Assembly (NCBI GenBank): GCA_902826155.1
Contig: CADEDU010000034.1
Location: forward strand, 1 to 64,000
From: an uncultured beta proteobacterium
Lineage (GTDB): Bacteria; Pseudomonadota; Gammaproteobacteria; Burkholderiales; SG8-39
DNA length: 64,000 bases
Direction: 5' to 3'
This document shows positions 44,163 to 53,284 of this stretch, piece by piece. Under the pieces are notes generated by a model that had not been told where the DNA came from, did no database searches, and saw only the letters and a program-made list of their open reading frames with translations. The position numbers and the translations under genes are program-made. Position 1 is the first letter of the stretch, and the number at the start of each line of letters is the position of its first letter.

Positions 44163-47100
44163 ATCTGACTGCCCTTCTGCGTTGGTGCCACCCTGGGCGT
44201 TGGCCGCGCCGGGTGATTCCGTGGACCGGCGGACTCTTCATCACAGTCATTGCTGCAATGGCTGCTCACGACATCGTTCGGAGCTACCACCAAAGTGTGA
44301 CCGCGACCCGCGACGAGCTGGGGACGCGTGCGCGAGTCATTGCGGAGCAGACGGCGCGCAGCTTGCAGGCGGTGGACGTGGTGCTGCGCCACCTCACGGA
44401 GCAGTCGCGTCTGGGTGTGCTGGCTGCAATGGATGACCGCAGCTTGCACACTTACCTGAGCCAGCAGGCAGTCGGCCTTATACAAAGTGCGGGGTTGGCG
44501 GTTTTGAACGCTTCCGGGCAGTGGCGTGCGACCTCTGCCATGTTCCCACTACCTGAGCCGGTTCCCGATAGCTCCGACCTTGAGCTCTTTCGAGTTCACC
44601 GGGGAACTTGCTGCGACATCGGCCTGTACATCGGCGAGGCCAACCCGGGTCAGCTCGACGGGGTTTGGGTCTTCCCGATAACGCGTCGTCTTGAATCTTC
44701 CGCGGGCGAGTTCGCTGGAATAGTCGGCGCACGGGGGCGCGTCGATTATTTCCAGGAGTTCTATCGGGACATCCGGCTCGACCCGGGCACGACGATCGCC
44801 TTGATCCACCAAAGCGGGTCTCTGCTCGCGCGCTACCCGCCGCGCGATGGGGAACTGGGCAAGCACCTTCCGTACTTTGAACAACTTCTCGCGGCGCGGG
44901 CCGCGGCGCAGGAGCCGCTTCAAATCTCCGACCCGATCGACGGCGTCGATCGATTCGGCGCCTTCCAATCCGTCCTGGGTTACCCGCTTGCCGTAATCGT
45001 TACCCGTGAAGCCCGAGTCGCGCTTACGCCCTGGCGCGACCAGGCGTTCGGTACGGGTGTTCGCACGCTTGCCCTGAGCACGCTTGCGGTAGCGTTGATC
45101 GTGGCGCTGCTGCGCCATTTGCGTCGGTTGGATACGGCGCGTGCGACGCTGGAAACCTCGCAAGAGCGCTACGCGCTCGCGGTCGCCGGCTCCAGCGACG
45201 GGATCTGGGATCACGATCTCCTCGCGCGACGAGCGTTCGTGTCCGCGCGCGCGCGCGAGCTTTCGGGCATGCCGCCGGGGCCCGAAGATGTTCCGCTCGA
45301 CGATTGGTTCGCCATGCTCGCCTCGAGCATCCACCCCGACGACCTTCCCAAGCGCGCCGCGGCGATGCAGGCGCACCTGAGCGGCGGGGCATCGACCTAC
45401 GTCTGCGAACTCCGTCACCGTGATCGCTCAGGCAGGTACCGCTGGGTGCGATTACAGGGCTTGTGCTTGCGCGACGCGGCCGGCACACCGTACCGGATGG
45501 CCGGCTCGGTGAGCGATATCGACGAGCGCAAGCAGGCCGAAGAGTCGCTGCGCCAGAGCGAGCAACGGTTCTCCCTGGCTGTCACCGGATCGAACGACGG
45601 CATCCTCGACTGGGACATCCGCGCCGATCGGATGTACGCCTCGGAGCGTGCGTCGCACATTGCCGGAGTGCGCCGCGATTTCCAGATCGGCACCCGCTCC
45701 GAGTGGCTGGCGCTGCTGCAGGTCCATCCCGATGATCGTGCGCGCCACGACGAAGACTTCCGCCGTCATCTCGAGGGCGATACGCAGGTGCGCGAAGGCG
45801 ACTATCGCGTGCGGCATCCCGATGGCGAATATCGCTGGGTGCGCATTCGCGGGACGTGTTTTCGCGATGGCGATGGCCGGCCGATCCGATGGGCCGGATC
45901 GGTCACCGATATCGACGCGCAGAAACGCACCGAGGAGGCGCTACATCAGTCCGACGAGCGATATCAGCTCGCCGTCGACGGCGCCAATCAGGGTTTGTGG
46001 GACTGGGACCTGTTGCGCAACACCCTTTACTTGTCGGCGCGCGCGCAGGAGTTGATGGGGCTGGTGCCAAGTGACCCGCTGCGGCCGCGACGAGAGTGGA
46101 TCGCGCGTTCGACCTACCACGACGATGATCTGCCTGCGGTGCGCCAGGCAATTGCGTCGCATCTGCGCGGCGTGACGCCCTTCCTGATGCTCGAGTATCG
46201 GCTGCGACACGCCTCGGGCGCGTGGCACTGGTATCGACAGCGCGGCGTCGCCCTGCGTGATGAAAGCGGGCGACCGTACCGGATGGCCGGATCGATGGAA
46301 GACATCACCGAGAGCAGGCGCGTCGAAGAAGAGCGTGTCCGGCTCGAGCGCCAGTTGCTCCAGGCCAAGAAGCTCGAGGCGATCGGCACGCTGGCCGGTG
46401 GCATCGCCCACGATTTCAACAACATCCTGGCCGCGATCCTCGGCAACGGCGAGATGGCGCAGTCAGAAGCGGCCGAAGGCACAGCGCTGCGGCGGCATAT
46501 CGACGCAGTGGTGAGCGCGGGCATGCGGGCCAAATCCCTCGTCGAGCGCATTCTCGCGTTCAGTCGCAGCGGCATTGGCGATCGCGTGCCGGTGCACGTG
46601 GCCTCGGTTGTCGAGGAGACCCTGGATCTGGTCGCATCGTCCTTGCCGGCGCACATCCGGCTGGAGCGCGCACTCGCTGCGGGTGACGCTCGTGTCCTCG
46701 CCGACACCACCCAGATCCATCAAGTCGTGATGAATCTGTGTACCAACGGCGTTCAGGCGATGAAATCCCCGGGCACACTGCGTGTCACCCTCGACGTCGT
46801 CGACAGGGCCGGTGCCCACGTGGCGACGAGCTCGCTCGCCGGAGGCCGATACGTGCGCCTGCAGGTGCGTGATACCGGAGCGGGCATATCCCCGGCCGCG
46901 CTGGAACGCATCTTCGATCCGTTCTTCACCACCAAGGACGTGGGTGTCGGCACGGGCCTGGGGCTCTCGTTGGTACACGGCATCATCACCGATCTGGGCG
47001 GCGGCATTGACGTCGAGAGCGCGCCGGGGCAGGGCACAACGTTCACGGTTTATCTGCCATGGAACAGCTCGCTGGCGGCGATTGCAGATATCGCGGAGAA

Positions 47101-47503
47101 CGTTCCCAACGGCAACGGCGAGACGATCCTGCTGGTCGACGACGAAGAAGGCCTGGTGCGCATGGGCGAGGAGATGCTCGCCCGTCTGGGCTACGAACCA
47201 GTCGGTTTTGTCTCCAGTGTCGCGGCGCTGGAGGAATTTCGGGCCGCACCCGAGCGGTTTCAGGCGGTGATTACCGATCAGAGCATGCCCGACATGAACG
47301 GAGCCGAACTCGCTGCGGAGATGCGCTTGATCCGTCCCGACATACCGATCGTGCTGGTAAGTGGATTCGTCGGACCGGCACTGGCGGGGCGCATGACCGA
47401 GATCGGCGTGACCGAGGTGCTTTCCAAGCCGCTGGTCGCACGCGACATCGCACGCAGTCTGTCGGCTGCGCTGCGACGCAGCCAGGTCGCGCAGACCGCA
47501 TGA
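44159..47503 (+). CDS. Hybrid sensor histidine kinase with Cache-like sensor and three PAS domains
   Basis: 1114 residues from ATG 44159. Order: membrane segment about 18-40, periplasmic Cache-like sensor 40-290, second membrane segment about 300-320, three PAS/PAC units starting near 331, 465 and 595 (each ends with a GSVSDID/GSVTDID/GSMEDIT block), HisKA with GTLAGGIAHDFNN near 740-755, HATPase (TNGVQAMK, DTGAGISP, GTGLGLSLVHGI) 800-967, receiver 989-1107 (LLVDDEE, ITDQSMPDMNG, LSKPL). Senses a periplasmic ligand and passes phosphate to its own receiver and likely onward to the OmpR-type regulator 48 nt downstream. Confidence 0.93.
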   Translation: MNLTALLRWCHPGRWPRRVIPWTGGLFITVIAAMAAHDIVRSYHQSVTATRDELGTRARVIAEQTARSLQAVDVVLRHLTEQSRLGVLAAMDDRSLHTYLSQQAVGLIQSAGLAVLNASGQWRATSAMFPLPEPVPDSSDLELFRVHRGTCCDIGLYIGEANPGQLDGVWVFPITRRLESSAGEFAGIVGARGRVDYFQEFYRDIRLDPGTTIALIHQSGSLLARYPPRDGELGKHLPYFEQLLAARAAAQEPLQISDPIDGVDRFGAFQSVLGYPLAVIVTREARVALTPWRDQAFGTGVRTLALSTLAVALIVALLRHLRRLDTARATLETSQERYALAVAGSSDGIWDHDLLARRAFVSARARELSGMPPGPEDVPLDDWFAMLASSIHPDDLPKRAAAMQAHLSGGASTYVCELRHRDRSGRYRWVRLQGLCLRDAAGTPYRMAGSVSDIDERKQAEESLRQSEQRFSLAVTGSNDGILDWDIRADRMYASERASHIAGVRRDFQIGTRSEWLALLQVHPDDRARHDEDFRRHLEGDTQVREGDYRVRHPDGEYRWVRIRGTCFRDGDGRPIRWAGSVTDIDAQKRTEEALHQSDERYQLAVDGANQGLWDWDLLRNTLYLSARAQELMGLVPSDPLRPRREWIARSTYHDDDLPAVRQAIASHLRGVTPFLMLEYRLRHASGAWHWYRQRGVALRDESGRPYRMAGSMEDITESRRVEEERVRLERQLLQAKKLEAIGTLAGGIAHDFNNILAAILGNGEMAQSEAAEGTALRRHIDAVVSAGMRAKSLVERILAFSRSGIGDRVPVHVASVVEETLDLVASSLPAHIRLERALAAGDARVLADTTQIHQVVMNLCTNGVQAMKSPGTLRVTLDVVDRAGAHVATSSLAGGRYVRLQVRDTGAGISPAALERIFDPFFTTKDVGVGTGLGLSLVHGIITDLGGGIDVESAPGQGTTFTVYLPWNSSLAAIADIAENVPNGNGETILLVDDEEGLVRMGEEMLARLGYEPVGFVSSVAALEEFRAAPERFQAVITDQSMPDMNGAELAAEMRLIRPDIPIVLVSGFVGPALAGRMTEIGVTEVLSKPLVARDIARSLSAALRRSQVAQTA

Positions 47504-47551
47504 CGATCGACGCATTTACTCCGACTCTGACCTGTCGCAAAGGAGATCGCC

Positions 47552-48289
47552 ATGCCCAGTGACGCCGGCGTCATGCCCCATGTTCTTGCGCTGGATGACG
47601 ACCCGGCGGTGCGCCAGATCATCGCCGACTATCTCGGAAACAACGACCTGCGAGTGACAACGGTCGACACCGGCAAGGCGTTCAACGCGGTCATGGGTGA
47701 GGACACGGTCGACGTCGTGATTCTCGATTTGCGCCTGCAGGGCGAAGACGGCATGCACATCGCCCGCAAGCTGCGCGAGGAGTCCGACATCCCGATCCTC
47801 ATGCTGACCGGCAGGGTGGAGGAGGCCGACCGCGTGATGGGATTGGAACTGGGGGCCGATGATTACCTCACCAAGCCGTTCAGCCCGCGCGAGCTCCTGG
47901 CTCGCATCCGTGCGCTGCTTCGCCGCGCCAAGGCGCACGCTACCGTCGTCGATACCATCAACAAGGTGCGCGCGTTTCGATTCGGCGGGTGGGAGCTCAA
48001 CATGGGATTGCGCAAACTGAGGAACCCGGCCGGCAACGTGGTGGAACTCACCAATGGCGAGTTCCGGCTGCTCACCGCGTTCCTGTCTGCACCGATGCGG
48101 GTCCTCACGCGCGAACAGCTTCTCGATCTGTCACGACTGCACAATTCCGAAGTCTACGATCGCGCGATCGATCTGCAGATCCTGCGTCTGCGTCGCAAGA
48201 TCGAACTCGATCCGGCGCACCCGCGGTTCATCGCGACCGAGCGCGGCGCGGGCTATGTCTTCGCCTCGGCGGTGGAAGTCGTCAGATAG
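47552..48289 (+). CDS. OmpR-family response regulator
   Basis: 245 residues, AAAGGAGA ahead of ATG. Receiver (LALDDDP acidic pocket, ILDLRLQGEDG acceptor Asp, LTGR switch, YLTKPFSPREL Lys) and C-terminal winged helix (FGGWELNMGLRKL, TNGEFRLLTAFLSAP, RAIDLQILRLRRKIE). Cognate partner of the hybrid kinase by position. Likely targets are the downstream exported proteins and efflux operon, where a 17-bp sequence is repeated. Confidence 0.93.
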   Translation: MPSDAGVMPHVLALDDDPAVRQIIADYLGNNDLRVTTVDTGKAFNAVMGEDTVDVVILDLRLQGEDGMHIARKLREESDIPILMLTGRVEEADRVMGLELGADDYLTKPFSPRELLARIRALLRRAKAHATVVDTINKVRAFRFGGWELNMGLRKLRNPAGNVVELTNGEFRLLTAFLSAPMRVLTREQLLDLSRLHNSEVYDRAIDLQILRLRRKIELDPAHPRFIATERGAGYVFASAVEVVR

Positions 48290-48312
48290 CGGTTTGCGGC
48301 TGGTTTGAGCGC

Positions 48313-48329
48313 ATCGGCGCGACGCCGAT
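48313..48329 (+). terminator. GC-rich hairpin after the response regulator
   Basis: ATCGGCG-CGA-CGCCGAT, perfect 7-bp stem with triloop, 24 bp after the regulator stop. No T-run follows, so factor-independent termination is unproven. Confidence 0.35.
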
Positions 48330-48348
48330 CGCATTGCCGCGGCGAACC

Positions 48349-48365
48349 GCGTTCATCTGAAACCG
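48349..48365 (+). repeat. 17-bp repeated element, copy 1
   Basis: GCGTTCATCTGAAACCG, identical to 49364-49380. Similarity continues downstream (a GCGTTTCAAC block here versus GCGTCTAAC, then TCGAGC at the same distance). Lies 102 bp before the lipoprotein start. Confidence 0.7.
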
Positions 48366-48466
48366 CGCCAGGCGCGTTTCAACATCGAGCAGGAACGGGG
48401 CGGCCGCACCATGGCCGGGTTCGTGCAATCGCACGATTCCCTCGGCAAATACCTTGGAGCCCCGCC

Positions 48467-48796
48467 ATGCAAACGCTCGTCATCAGTCCGCTCGTTGCCA
48501 TTGTCATCGCCACCACTGCGCTTTGCGGTTGTGCCGGCACCGCGCCCACTCGTACTTCCGATAAGACCGCCGCGGACAAGACGGCTCGCGTCGACTGCAC
48601 CGAACTGAACGCGCAACTGATATCGGCGCATCAGCGCAAGAGCGCTGCCGCAGCCGCGCAGCGTGATGCGTGGAAGGTGGTGATTCCGGTCGCGGTCGTG
48701 GCGCGCTATGCCGGTGCGATCGTCTCGGCGAATGATGCCGACGAGGAGATCGCCCGACTACAGGCAGATCTGCAGCGCGCCGGCTGCGCCGGTTGA
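48467..48796 (+). CDS. Small predicted lipoprotein
   Basis: 109 residues from ATG 48467. N-terminal hydrophobic run ends ALCGCAG, a lipobox-like site; then T/K-rich linker, a cysteine-containing helical region (DCTELNAQLISAHQRKSAA), a second hydrophobic stretch VVIPVAVVARYAGAIVSA and a heptad-like tail (DEEIARLQADLQRAGC). Probably attached to the inner or outer membrane. No family recognised. Sits between the two-component genes and the efflux operon. Confidence 0.75.
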   Translation: MQTLVISPLVAIVIATTALCGCAGTAPTRTSDKTAADKTARVDCTELNAQLISAHQRKSAAAAAQRDAWKVVIPVAVVARYAGAIVSANDADEEIARLQADLQRAGCAG

Positions 48797-48868
48797 ATGC
48801 CGCTCGAGCGTTCGAGCGTCGATGCAATCAATCTCATCTCTCAAAGCCCCATGAAAGCGAGGAACACC

Positions 48869-49354
48869 ATGCTCCGCAGATCCGCCATGCTCGTCTTGCT
48901 GACCGGCAGTTTCGTACTCGCCTCGACCGCGATGGCCGAGGGCAATCGCGGCAGGACGACCACCCAGAACTCACTCGGATCCACCTCCAGCCGCCACGCG
49001 GTTGCCGGAGACGGTCAGGGCAACGCGATCGGCGCATCACGACAACGGTTCGAGACGGATGCCGGTACGCACGGCGTGCGCTTGCGGCGTTTCAGCCACG
49101 GCTCGGACGGCGCGATGAGCGCGAGCGGCGCGTCGGTGGTTGCCGGTCCCAACGGTGCGGCGGAACGCACCGGTTCGTTCAGCCGCAGCACGGACGGCAC
49201 GGCATCGGCGCAGAGGGACACCACGATCAGCAACGCCAATACCGGCGTGACGTACGACGGCGGCGCGACCTTCAGCACCGACGCAGGCGTGAGCCGATCC
49301 GGGTCGTGCAAGGACTCCGCGGGAAATACCGTGCAATGCGGCGTGCGGCGCTGA
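48869..49354 (+). CDS. Secreted Ser/Gly/Thr-rich protein
   Basis: 161 residues from ATG 48869 with GCGAGGAA ahead (ATG 48851 is an alternative). Signal peptide MLRRSAMLVLLTGSFVLAST ends AMA. The mature part is low-complexity, rich in S, G, T, N and D, with loosely repeated SGSFSRSTDGT / GVSRSGSCKDSAG-type units and two cysteines near the end. Looks like a small periplasmic or surface protein of beta-structure. Function not known. Confidence 0.75.
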   Translation: MLRRSAMLVLLTGSFVLASTAMAEGNRGRTTTQNSLGSTSSRHAVAGDGQGNAIGASRQRFETDAGTHGVRLRRFSHGSDGAMSASGASVVAGPNGAAERTGSFSRSTDGTASAQRDTTISNANTGVTYDGGATFSTDAGVSRSGSCKDSAGNTVQCGVRR

Positions 49355-49363
49355 GTCGCGTCT

Positions 49364-49380
49364 GCGTTCATCTGAAACCG
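49364..49380 (+). repeat. 17-bp repeated element, copy 2
   Basis: Exact copy of 48349-48365, 78 bp upstream of the FAD monooxygenase start and so in the promoter region of the efflux operon. Candidate regulator or alternative sigma factor site. Confidence 0.7.
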
Positions 49381-49457
49381 TCGGGCGGTGCGTCTAACGT
49401 CGAGCCGAAATCGGCGTACGTCAGACTGCCCGCTCATCCTTCGAGAGGAGCCCTGCC

Positions 49458-51095
49458 ATGCAAACCGATGTTCTGATCGTGGGCGCCGGCCCGACCGGTC
49501 TGATGCTTGCGATCCAACTGGCGCGCCGCGGCGTACGCGCGGTGATCATCGACCGACACAGCGGTCCGGCGCAGCAGTCGCGCGCCATGGGGGTGCAGGC
49601 GCGTACGCTGGAGATCTATTCGAAGCTGGGCATCGCCGAGCGTGCGATCGAACTCGGCCGGCGCGCTAACGCCGCCAACATGTGGGTCGAGGGTGCCTGG
49701 CGCGCCCGCATCCCGGTCGGCGAGATCGGTCAGGGGCTGAGCGCCTTTCCGTACATCCTGATGCTTGGCCAGGATCTCAACGAGCAGATCATGGGGGAAC
49801 TGCTCGAGCGGCAGGGCATCACCATCCGGTGGAACACCGAGCTGATCGCGCTGGCACAGCATGACGATCGCGTCAACGTCACGCTCAAGTTGCCCGACGG
49901 TGCTCTGCAAAAAGTGAATGCCGCGTACGTCTGCGGCTGCGACGGCGCGCGCAGCGCCGTGCGCGAGCTCTCAGGCATTACTTTCCCTGGCGAACCCTAT
50001 GAGCAGGTGTTCTTCGTCGCCGACACGGTCGCCACCGGCTCGATGCGGCACGACGAGCTCAACATCTACCTTTGGGGCGATGGCTTCCATCTGTTCTTCC
50101 CGATGCATGGCGAGGATGGCTGGCGAGTGATTGGGATACTGCCCAAGCCCCTCCGCGATCGCAACGATCTGCGTTTGCAGGAGCTCGAGCCGTACCTGAA
50201 CCGCGAGACGGGGGCGGGTCTGACGTTCAAGGCGTGCCACTGGCTTTCCACTTATCGCAGCCACCACCGCTGTGCGTCGCGTTTTCTTGAAGGCCGCTGC
50301 TTCCTGTTGGGCGATGCCGCGCACATCCACAGTCCGGCCGGCGCGCAAGGCATGAACACCGGTCTTCAAGACGCCTACAACCTGGCGTGGAAGCTTGCGT
50401 TGGTAGTGCAAGGCCAGGCCGACGCGCATCTTCTGAATAGCTATGAAGCCGAGCGTATTCCGGTCGCTCAGCGTCTGCTTCGCACCACCGACCGCGCGTT
50501 CAAGATCATCGTCTCCGAAGGTCCGGTGGCGCGGCTGCTTCGCACTCGGGTCATGGCGCGAGTGGCAGCGTTTGCCATGACCAGAGCGCGGCTGCGCCAG
50601 TTGGCGTTTCGCAGCATCTCGCAGATCGGCATTCGCTATCGCCGCAGTGAGTTATCGAGGACGCTGATCAAGCTGCCAGATCACGCGCCGCGCGCCGGAG
50701 ACCGATTTCCCTGGATGCGGGTGGTAGCGCAGGCGGGTGCGCCGGGCGTGGATCTGTTCGAAGTGCTGGACGACACCCGGTTCAACCTCGTCGTGGTCGG
50801 ACAGGCACTGCCACCGGAGGCGACACGCACTCTCAGCCCGCGGATCGCCATCCATGTGATTCCGGACCATCCGATCAACAACGAAGCACTGGCTCGTGCG
50901 TGCATCAGCGGTCCCTCGTTCTACCTGTTGCGCCCCGATGGCCATATCGGACTGGCGGGTGGTGTGTTCGATGCCGTCGAAGTGAATCGCTACTTCGATG
51001 TGTGCGCCATTCGCCTTGACCGGATCGATGCAACACGGGCCGGCCACGCCGTGACTTCCTCAATGGATGAAGCGGCCGCACCGGCACGGGCCTGA
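49458..51095 (+). CDS. FAD-dependent aromatic hydroxylase (PHBH family)
   Basis: 545 residues, AGAGGAG ahead. FAD-binding GAGPTG (9-14) with a downstream acidic residue, CGCDGARSAVR (DG motif, ~155), LLGDAAHIHSPAGAQGMNTG (GD motif, ~282-300), and a C-terminal thioredoxin-like domain as in phenol and polyketide hydroxylases. Hydroxylates phenolic or polycyclic compounds with NAD(P)H and O2. First gene of an operon that continues with an alpha/beta hydrolase and an RND pump, so it may modify a toxic compound that the pump also exports. Confidence 0.92.
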   Translation: MQTDVLIVGAGPTGLMLAIQLARRGVRAVIIDRHSGPAQQSRAMGVQARTLEIYSKLGIAERAIELGRRANAANMWVEGAWRARIPVGEIGQGLSAFPYILMLGQDLNEQIMGELLERQGITIRWNTELIALAQHDDRVNVTLKLPDGALQKVNAAYVCGCDGARSAVRELSGITFPGEPYEQVFFVADTVATGSMRHDELNIYLWGDGFHLFFPMHGEDGWRVIGILPKPLRDRNDLRLQELEPYLNRETGAGLTFKACHWLSTYRSHHRCASRFLEGRCFLLGDAAHIHSPAGAQGMNTGLQDAYNLAWKLALVVQGQADAHLLNSYEAERIPVAQRLLRTTDRAFKIIVSEGPVARLLRTRVMARVAAFAMTRARLRQLAFRSISQIGIRYRRSELSRTLIKLPDHAPRAGDRFPWMRVVAQAGAPGVDLFEVLDDTRFNLVVVGQALPPEATRTLSPRIAIHVIPDHPINNEALARACISGPSFYLLRPDGHIGLAGGVFDAVEVNRYFDVCAIRLDRIDATRAGHAVTSSMDEAAAPARA

Positions 51096-51130
51096 GTCGG
51101 TTGATCGCACGCCAAGAGGAGACATCACTC

Positions 51131-52051
51131 GTGCAGCCTTCCGTTGACCCACCGATCGAGACGATCGCCTGCCACGATGGTCGCACCCTCGCGTTTGCAC
51201 GTTACGGCGCGCGCACCGGAAGGCCGCTGGACTTCTTTCACGGCTTCCCCGGGTCGCGCCTGCAGGCGGCATTGGTACACGAGCAGGCGCTGCGCGCGGA
51301 TGTGTGCCTCGTCGCAATCGATCGGCCCGGATTCGGTCGCTCGATGCCGCAGCCGAGGCGCAGGATCCTCGATTGGCCGAACGATGTCGCGGCGGTGGCG
51401 GACTCCCTCGGTCATGAACGCTTTGGCGTGTTGGGCGTTTCCTGCGGTGGACCCTACGCGTTGGCGTGCGCGCGCGCCTTGCCAGAGCGGATCGACTACT
51501 GTGGTTTGCTCGCCGGGGTCGGGCCGATGAACGTTGCGAGGTTGAATCGCACGCAAATGCCGCTGCTGCGCGCCATGTTCGCTTTGGCGCGGATACATCC
51601 GGCACTGATAAGTCCGATTCTGGCGCTGGATCGGTGGCTGTTCCTGCGCAATCCGAATGCCTCGGTTGAAACGCTGGCCAAGCTGATGACGCCTCCGGAT
51701 CGACAACTTATCGCCGCGGATCCGGTGGCCGGTGCGCGGTTCGCCGCGAGCCTTGCCGAAGCCTATCGGCAGGGGATCGGTGGCGCCCTGCATGAAGCCT
51801 GGCTCATCGCTGTGCAGGGCGAGTTCGAGTTGCGAGAGATCAAATTGCCCGTGCATGTCCATCAGGGCGAAGTCGATCGCAACGTGCCAGCGCGGATGGG
51901 CCGCACCATCGCCAACCAGTTGCCCCGCGGAATGTTGCATGTCTATCCCGACGAGGGACACCTCTCGATCGTGGTCAATCGATTCGGTCAGTGTCTGCGC
52001 GAATTTCTCGGCGCGAAGACCGACCTTTCTTCTCCTGGAGAACTGAAATGA
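51131..52051 (+). CDS. Alpha/beta hydrolase fold protein
   Basis: 306 residues from GTG 51131 after AGAGGAGAC (a TTG at 51101 is less likely). Oxyanion block FFHGFPGSR, nucleophile elbow GVSCGGPYA, Asp in HQGEVDRNVP, His in DEGHLSI: complete triad. Cytoplasmic. Probably hydrolyses an ester or lactone of the compound handled by the hydroxylase. Its stop overlaps the membrane fusion protein start by 4 nt, so it is part of the efflux operon. Confidence 0.91.
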   Translation: MQPSVDPPIETIACHDGRTLAFARYGARTGRPLDFFHGFPGSRLQAALVHEQALRADVCLVAIDRPGFGRSMPQPRRRILDWPNDVAAVADSLGHERFGVLGVSCGGPYALACARALPERIDYCGLLAGVGPMNVARLNRTQMPLLRAMFALARIHPALISPILALDRWLFLRNPNASVETLAKLMTPPDRQLIAADPVAGARFAASLAEAYRQGIGGALHEAWLIAVQGEFELREIKLPVHVHQGEVDRNVPARMGRTIANQLPRGMLHVYPDEGHLSIVVNRFGQCLREFLGAKTDLSSPGELK

Positions 52052-53274
52052 CGGAAGTGCGAAGCGAGGCAATGGGGTGGAGCCGACACGGCGCGCCACT
52101 GTTGTGCCTGTTGGCCACAGCGGGATTGGTAGCCTGCGGCGACTCCAACACCAAGAACGAGTTGCCGCACGCGGCGAAGCCCGCGGTCACCGCGATGCAG
52201 GTGATCGAGCGCAGCACCACGGTTACCGCCGACATCGTTGCCGAGATCAAGGCGTTCCGCGAAGTCGAACTACGCTCGCGCGTGACCGGCGTGATCGACC
52301 AGGTGCTGTTCCATCCCGGTGACATGGTGCGCAAGGATCAGCCGCTGTTCGTCATCGACTCGCGCGGGTTCGCGGCGACGGTGAACGATGCGCGCGCGGG
52401 GGTGGCCGATGCCGAAGCCTCGCTTGCGCGCATTCGCCAGGATATCGAGCGATACCGGCCGCTCGTTCCAGAGAACGCGATTCCGAAGCAGACGTTCGAG
52501 CAGGCTCAGGCACAAGAGAAGCAGGCCGAGGCGATGGTCGCGTCGCGCAAGGCGCAACTGGACCGTGCCCAGCTGGACTTGTCGTACACCGAAGTGCGCT
52601 CGCCGGTGCGTGGGCAGGTCGGGCTGCAAAAAGTGGAGGAGGGCGCGCTCGCCTCGGCAGGCAGCACGGTCCTGGTGACGGTTTCGACGCTCGATCCGGT
52701 CTATGCGTACTTCAACGTTCCAGAGGCGGCCTATGTCGAGTTCGCGCGTCGTGCCGGCGATGCTCGCGGCGCGATCGAGCGCGCCAACCGGCCGATCGAG
52801 CTGTTTCTGCCCGACGGATCGGCGCATGCGCACACGGGCAAACTCGATTTCGTCGAGCGTGCGGTCAGCGCTTCCACCGGAACGCTGCAGGTGCGAGCGC
52901 GATTCGCCAACCCTGGCGCGTTACTCAAACCGGGCATGAATGTGCGCGTGCGGGTGAGTCCTGAGACCGTAACCAACGCGCTGCTGGTACCGCAACGCGC
53001 CGTGGGTGATCTGCTCGGGCGCCAGTTCGTGCTGGTGCTCGACGCCGACGACAAGGTCGAACAGCGCTTCGTGGAGATGGGCGAGCGATCGGGCTCACTT
53101 TGGGTGGTGCGCAACGGTCTGCAGGCGAGCGATCGCGTAATCGTCGATGGCTTGCAGAAGGCGCAGCCGGGCCAGATCGTCGCGCCTTCGCCAATCACCG
53201 AGGCGGACTTGTCGAGGGCGCATCACGCACACGCGAACAGTGCCAGCGCCGCGTCGACCATCACGAAGCGATAG
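52048..53274 (+). CDS. RND efflux periplasmic adaptor (membrane fusion) lipoprotein
   Basis: 408 residues from ATG 52048 with GGAG ahead. Lipobox LVACGDS after a hydrophobic run, then lipoyl halves (VELRSRVTGVIDQVLFHPGDMVRKDQ and YTEVRSPVRGQVGLQKVEEG) separated by a helical hairpin, beta-barrel and membrane-proximal domain. AcrA/MexA type. Links the inner-membrane pump to the outer-membrane channel, both encoded downstream. Confidence 0.94.
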   Translation: MTEVRSEAMGWSRHGAPLLCLLATAGLVACGDSNTKNELPHAAKPAVTAMQVIERSTTVTADIVAEIKAFREVELRSRVTGVIDQVLFHPGDMVRKDQPLFVIDSRGFAATVNDARAGVADAEASLARIRQDIERYRPLVPENAIPKQTFEQAQAQEKQAEAMVASRKAQLDRAQLDLSYTEVRSPVRGQVGLQKVEEGALASAGSTVLVTVSTLDPVYAYFNVPEAAYVEFARRAGDARGAIERANRPIELFLPDGSAHAHTGKLDFVERAVSASTGTLQVRARFANPGALLKPGMNVRVRVSPETVTNALLVPQRAVGDLLGRQFVLVLDADDKVEQRFVEMGERSGSLWVVRNGLQASDRVIVDGLQKAQPGQIVAPSPITEADLSRAHHAHANSASAASTITKR

Positions 53275-53284
53275 GGGACCGATC

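Noticed and set aside
48349..48390. Repeated 17-bp element as an ECF sigma promoter (TGAAAC ... CGTTTCAAC/CGTCTAAC)
   Set aside because: The spacing between the two boxes is only about 12-13 bp, short of the usual 16-17, so the sigma class was not assigned.
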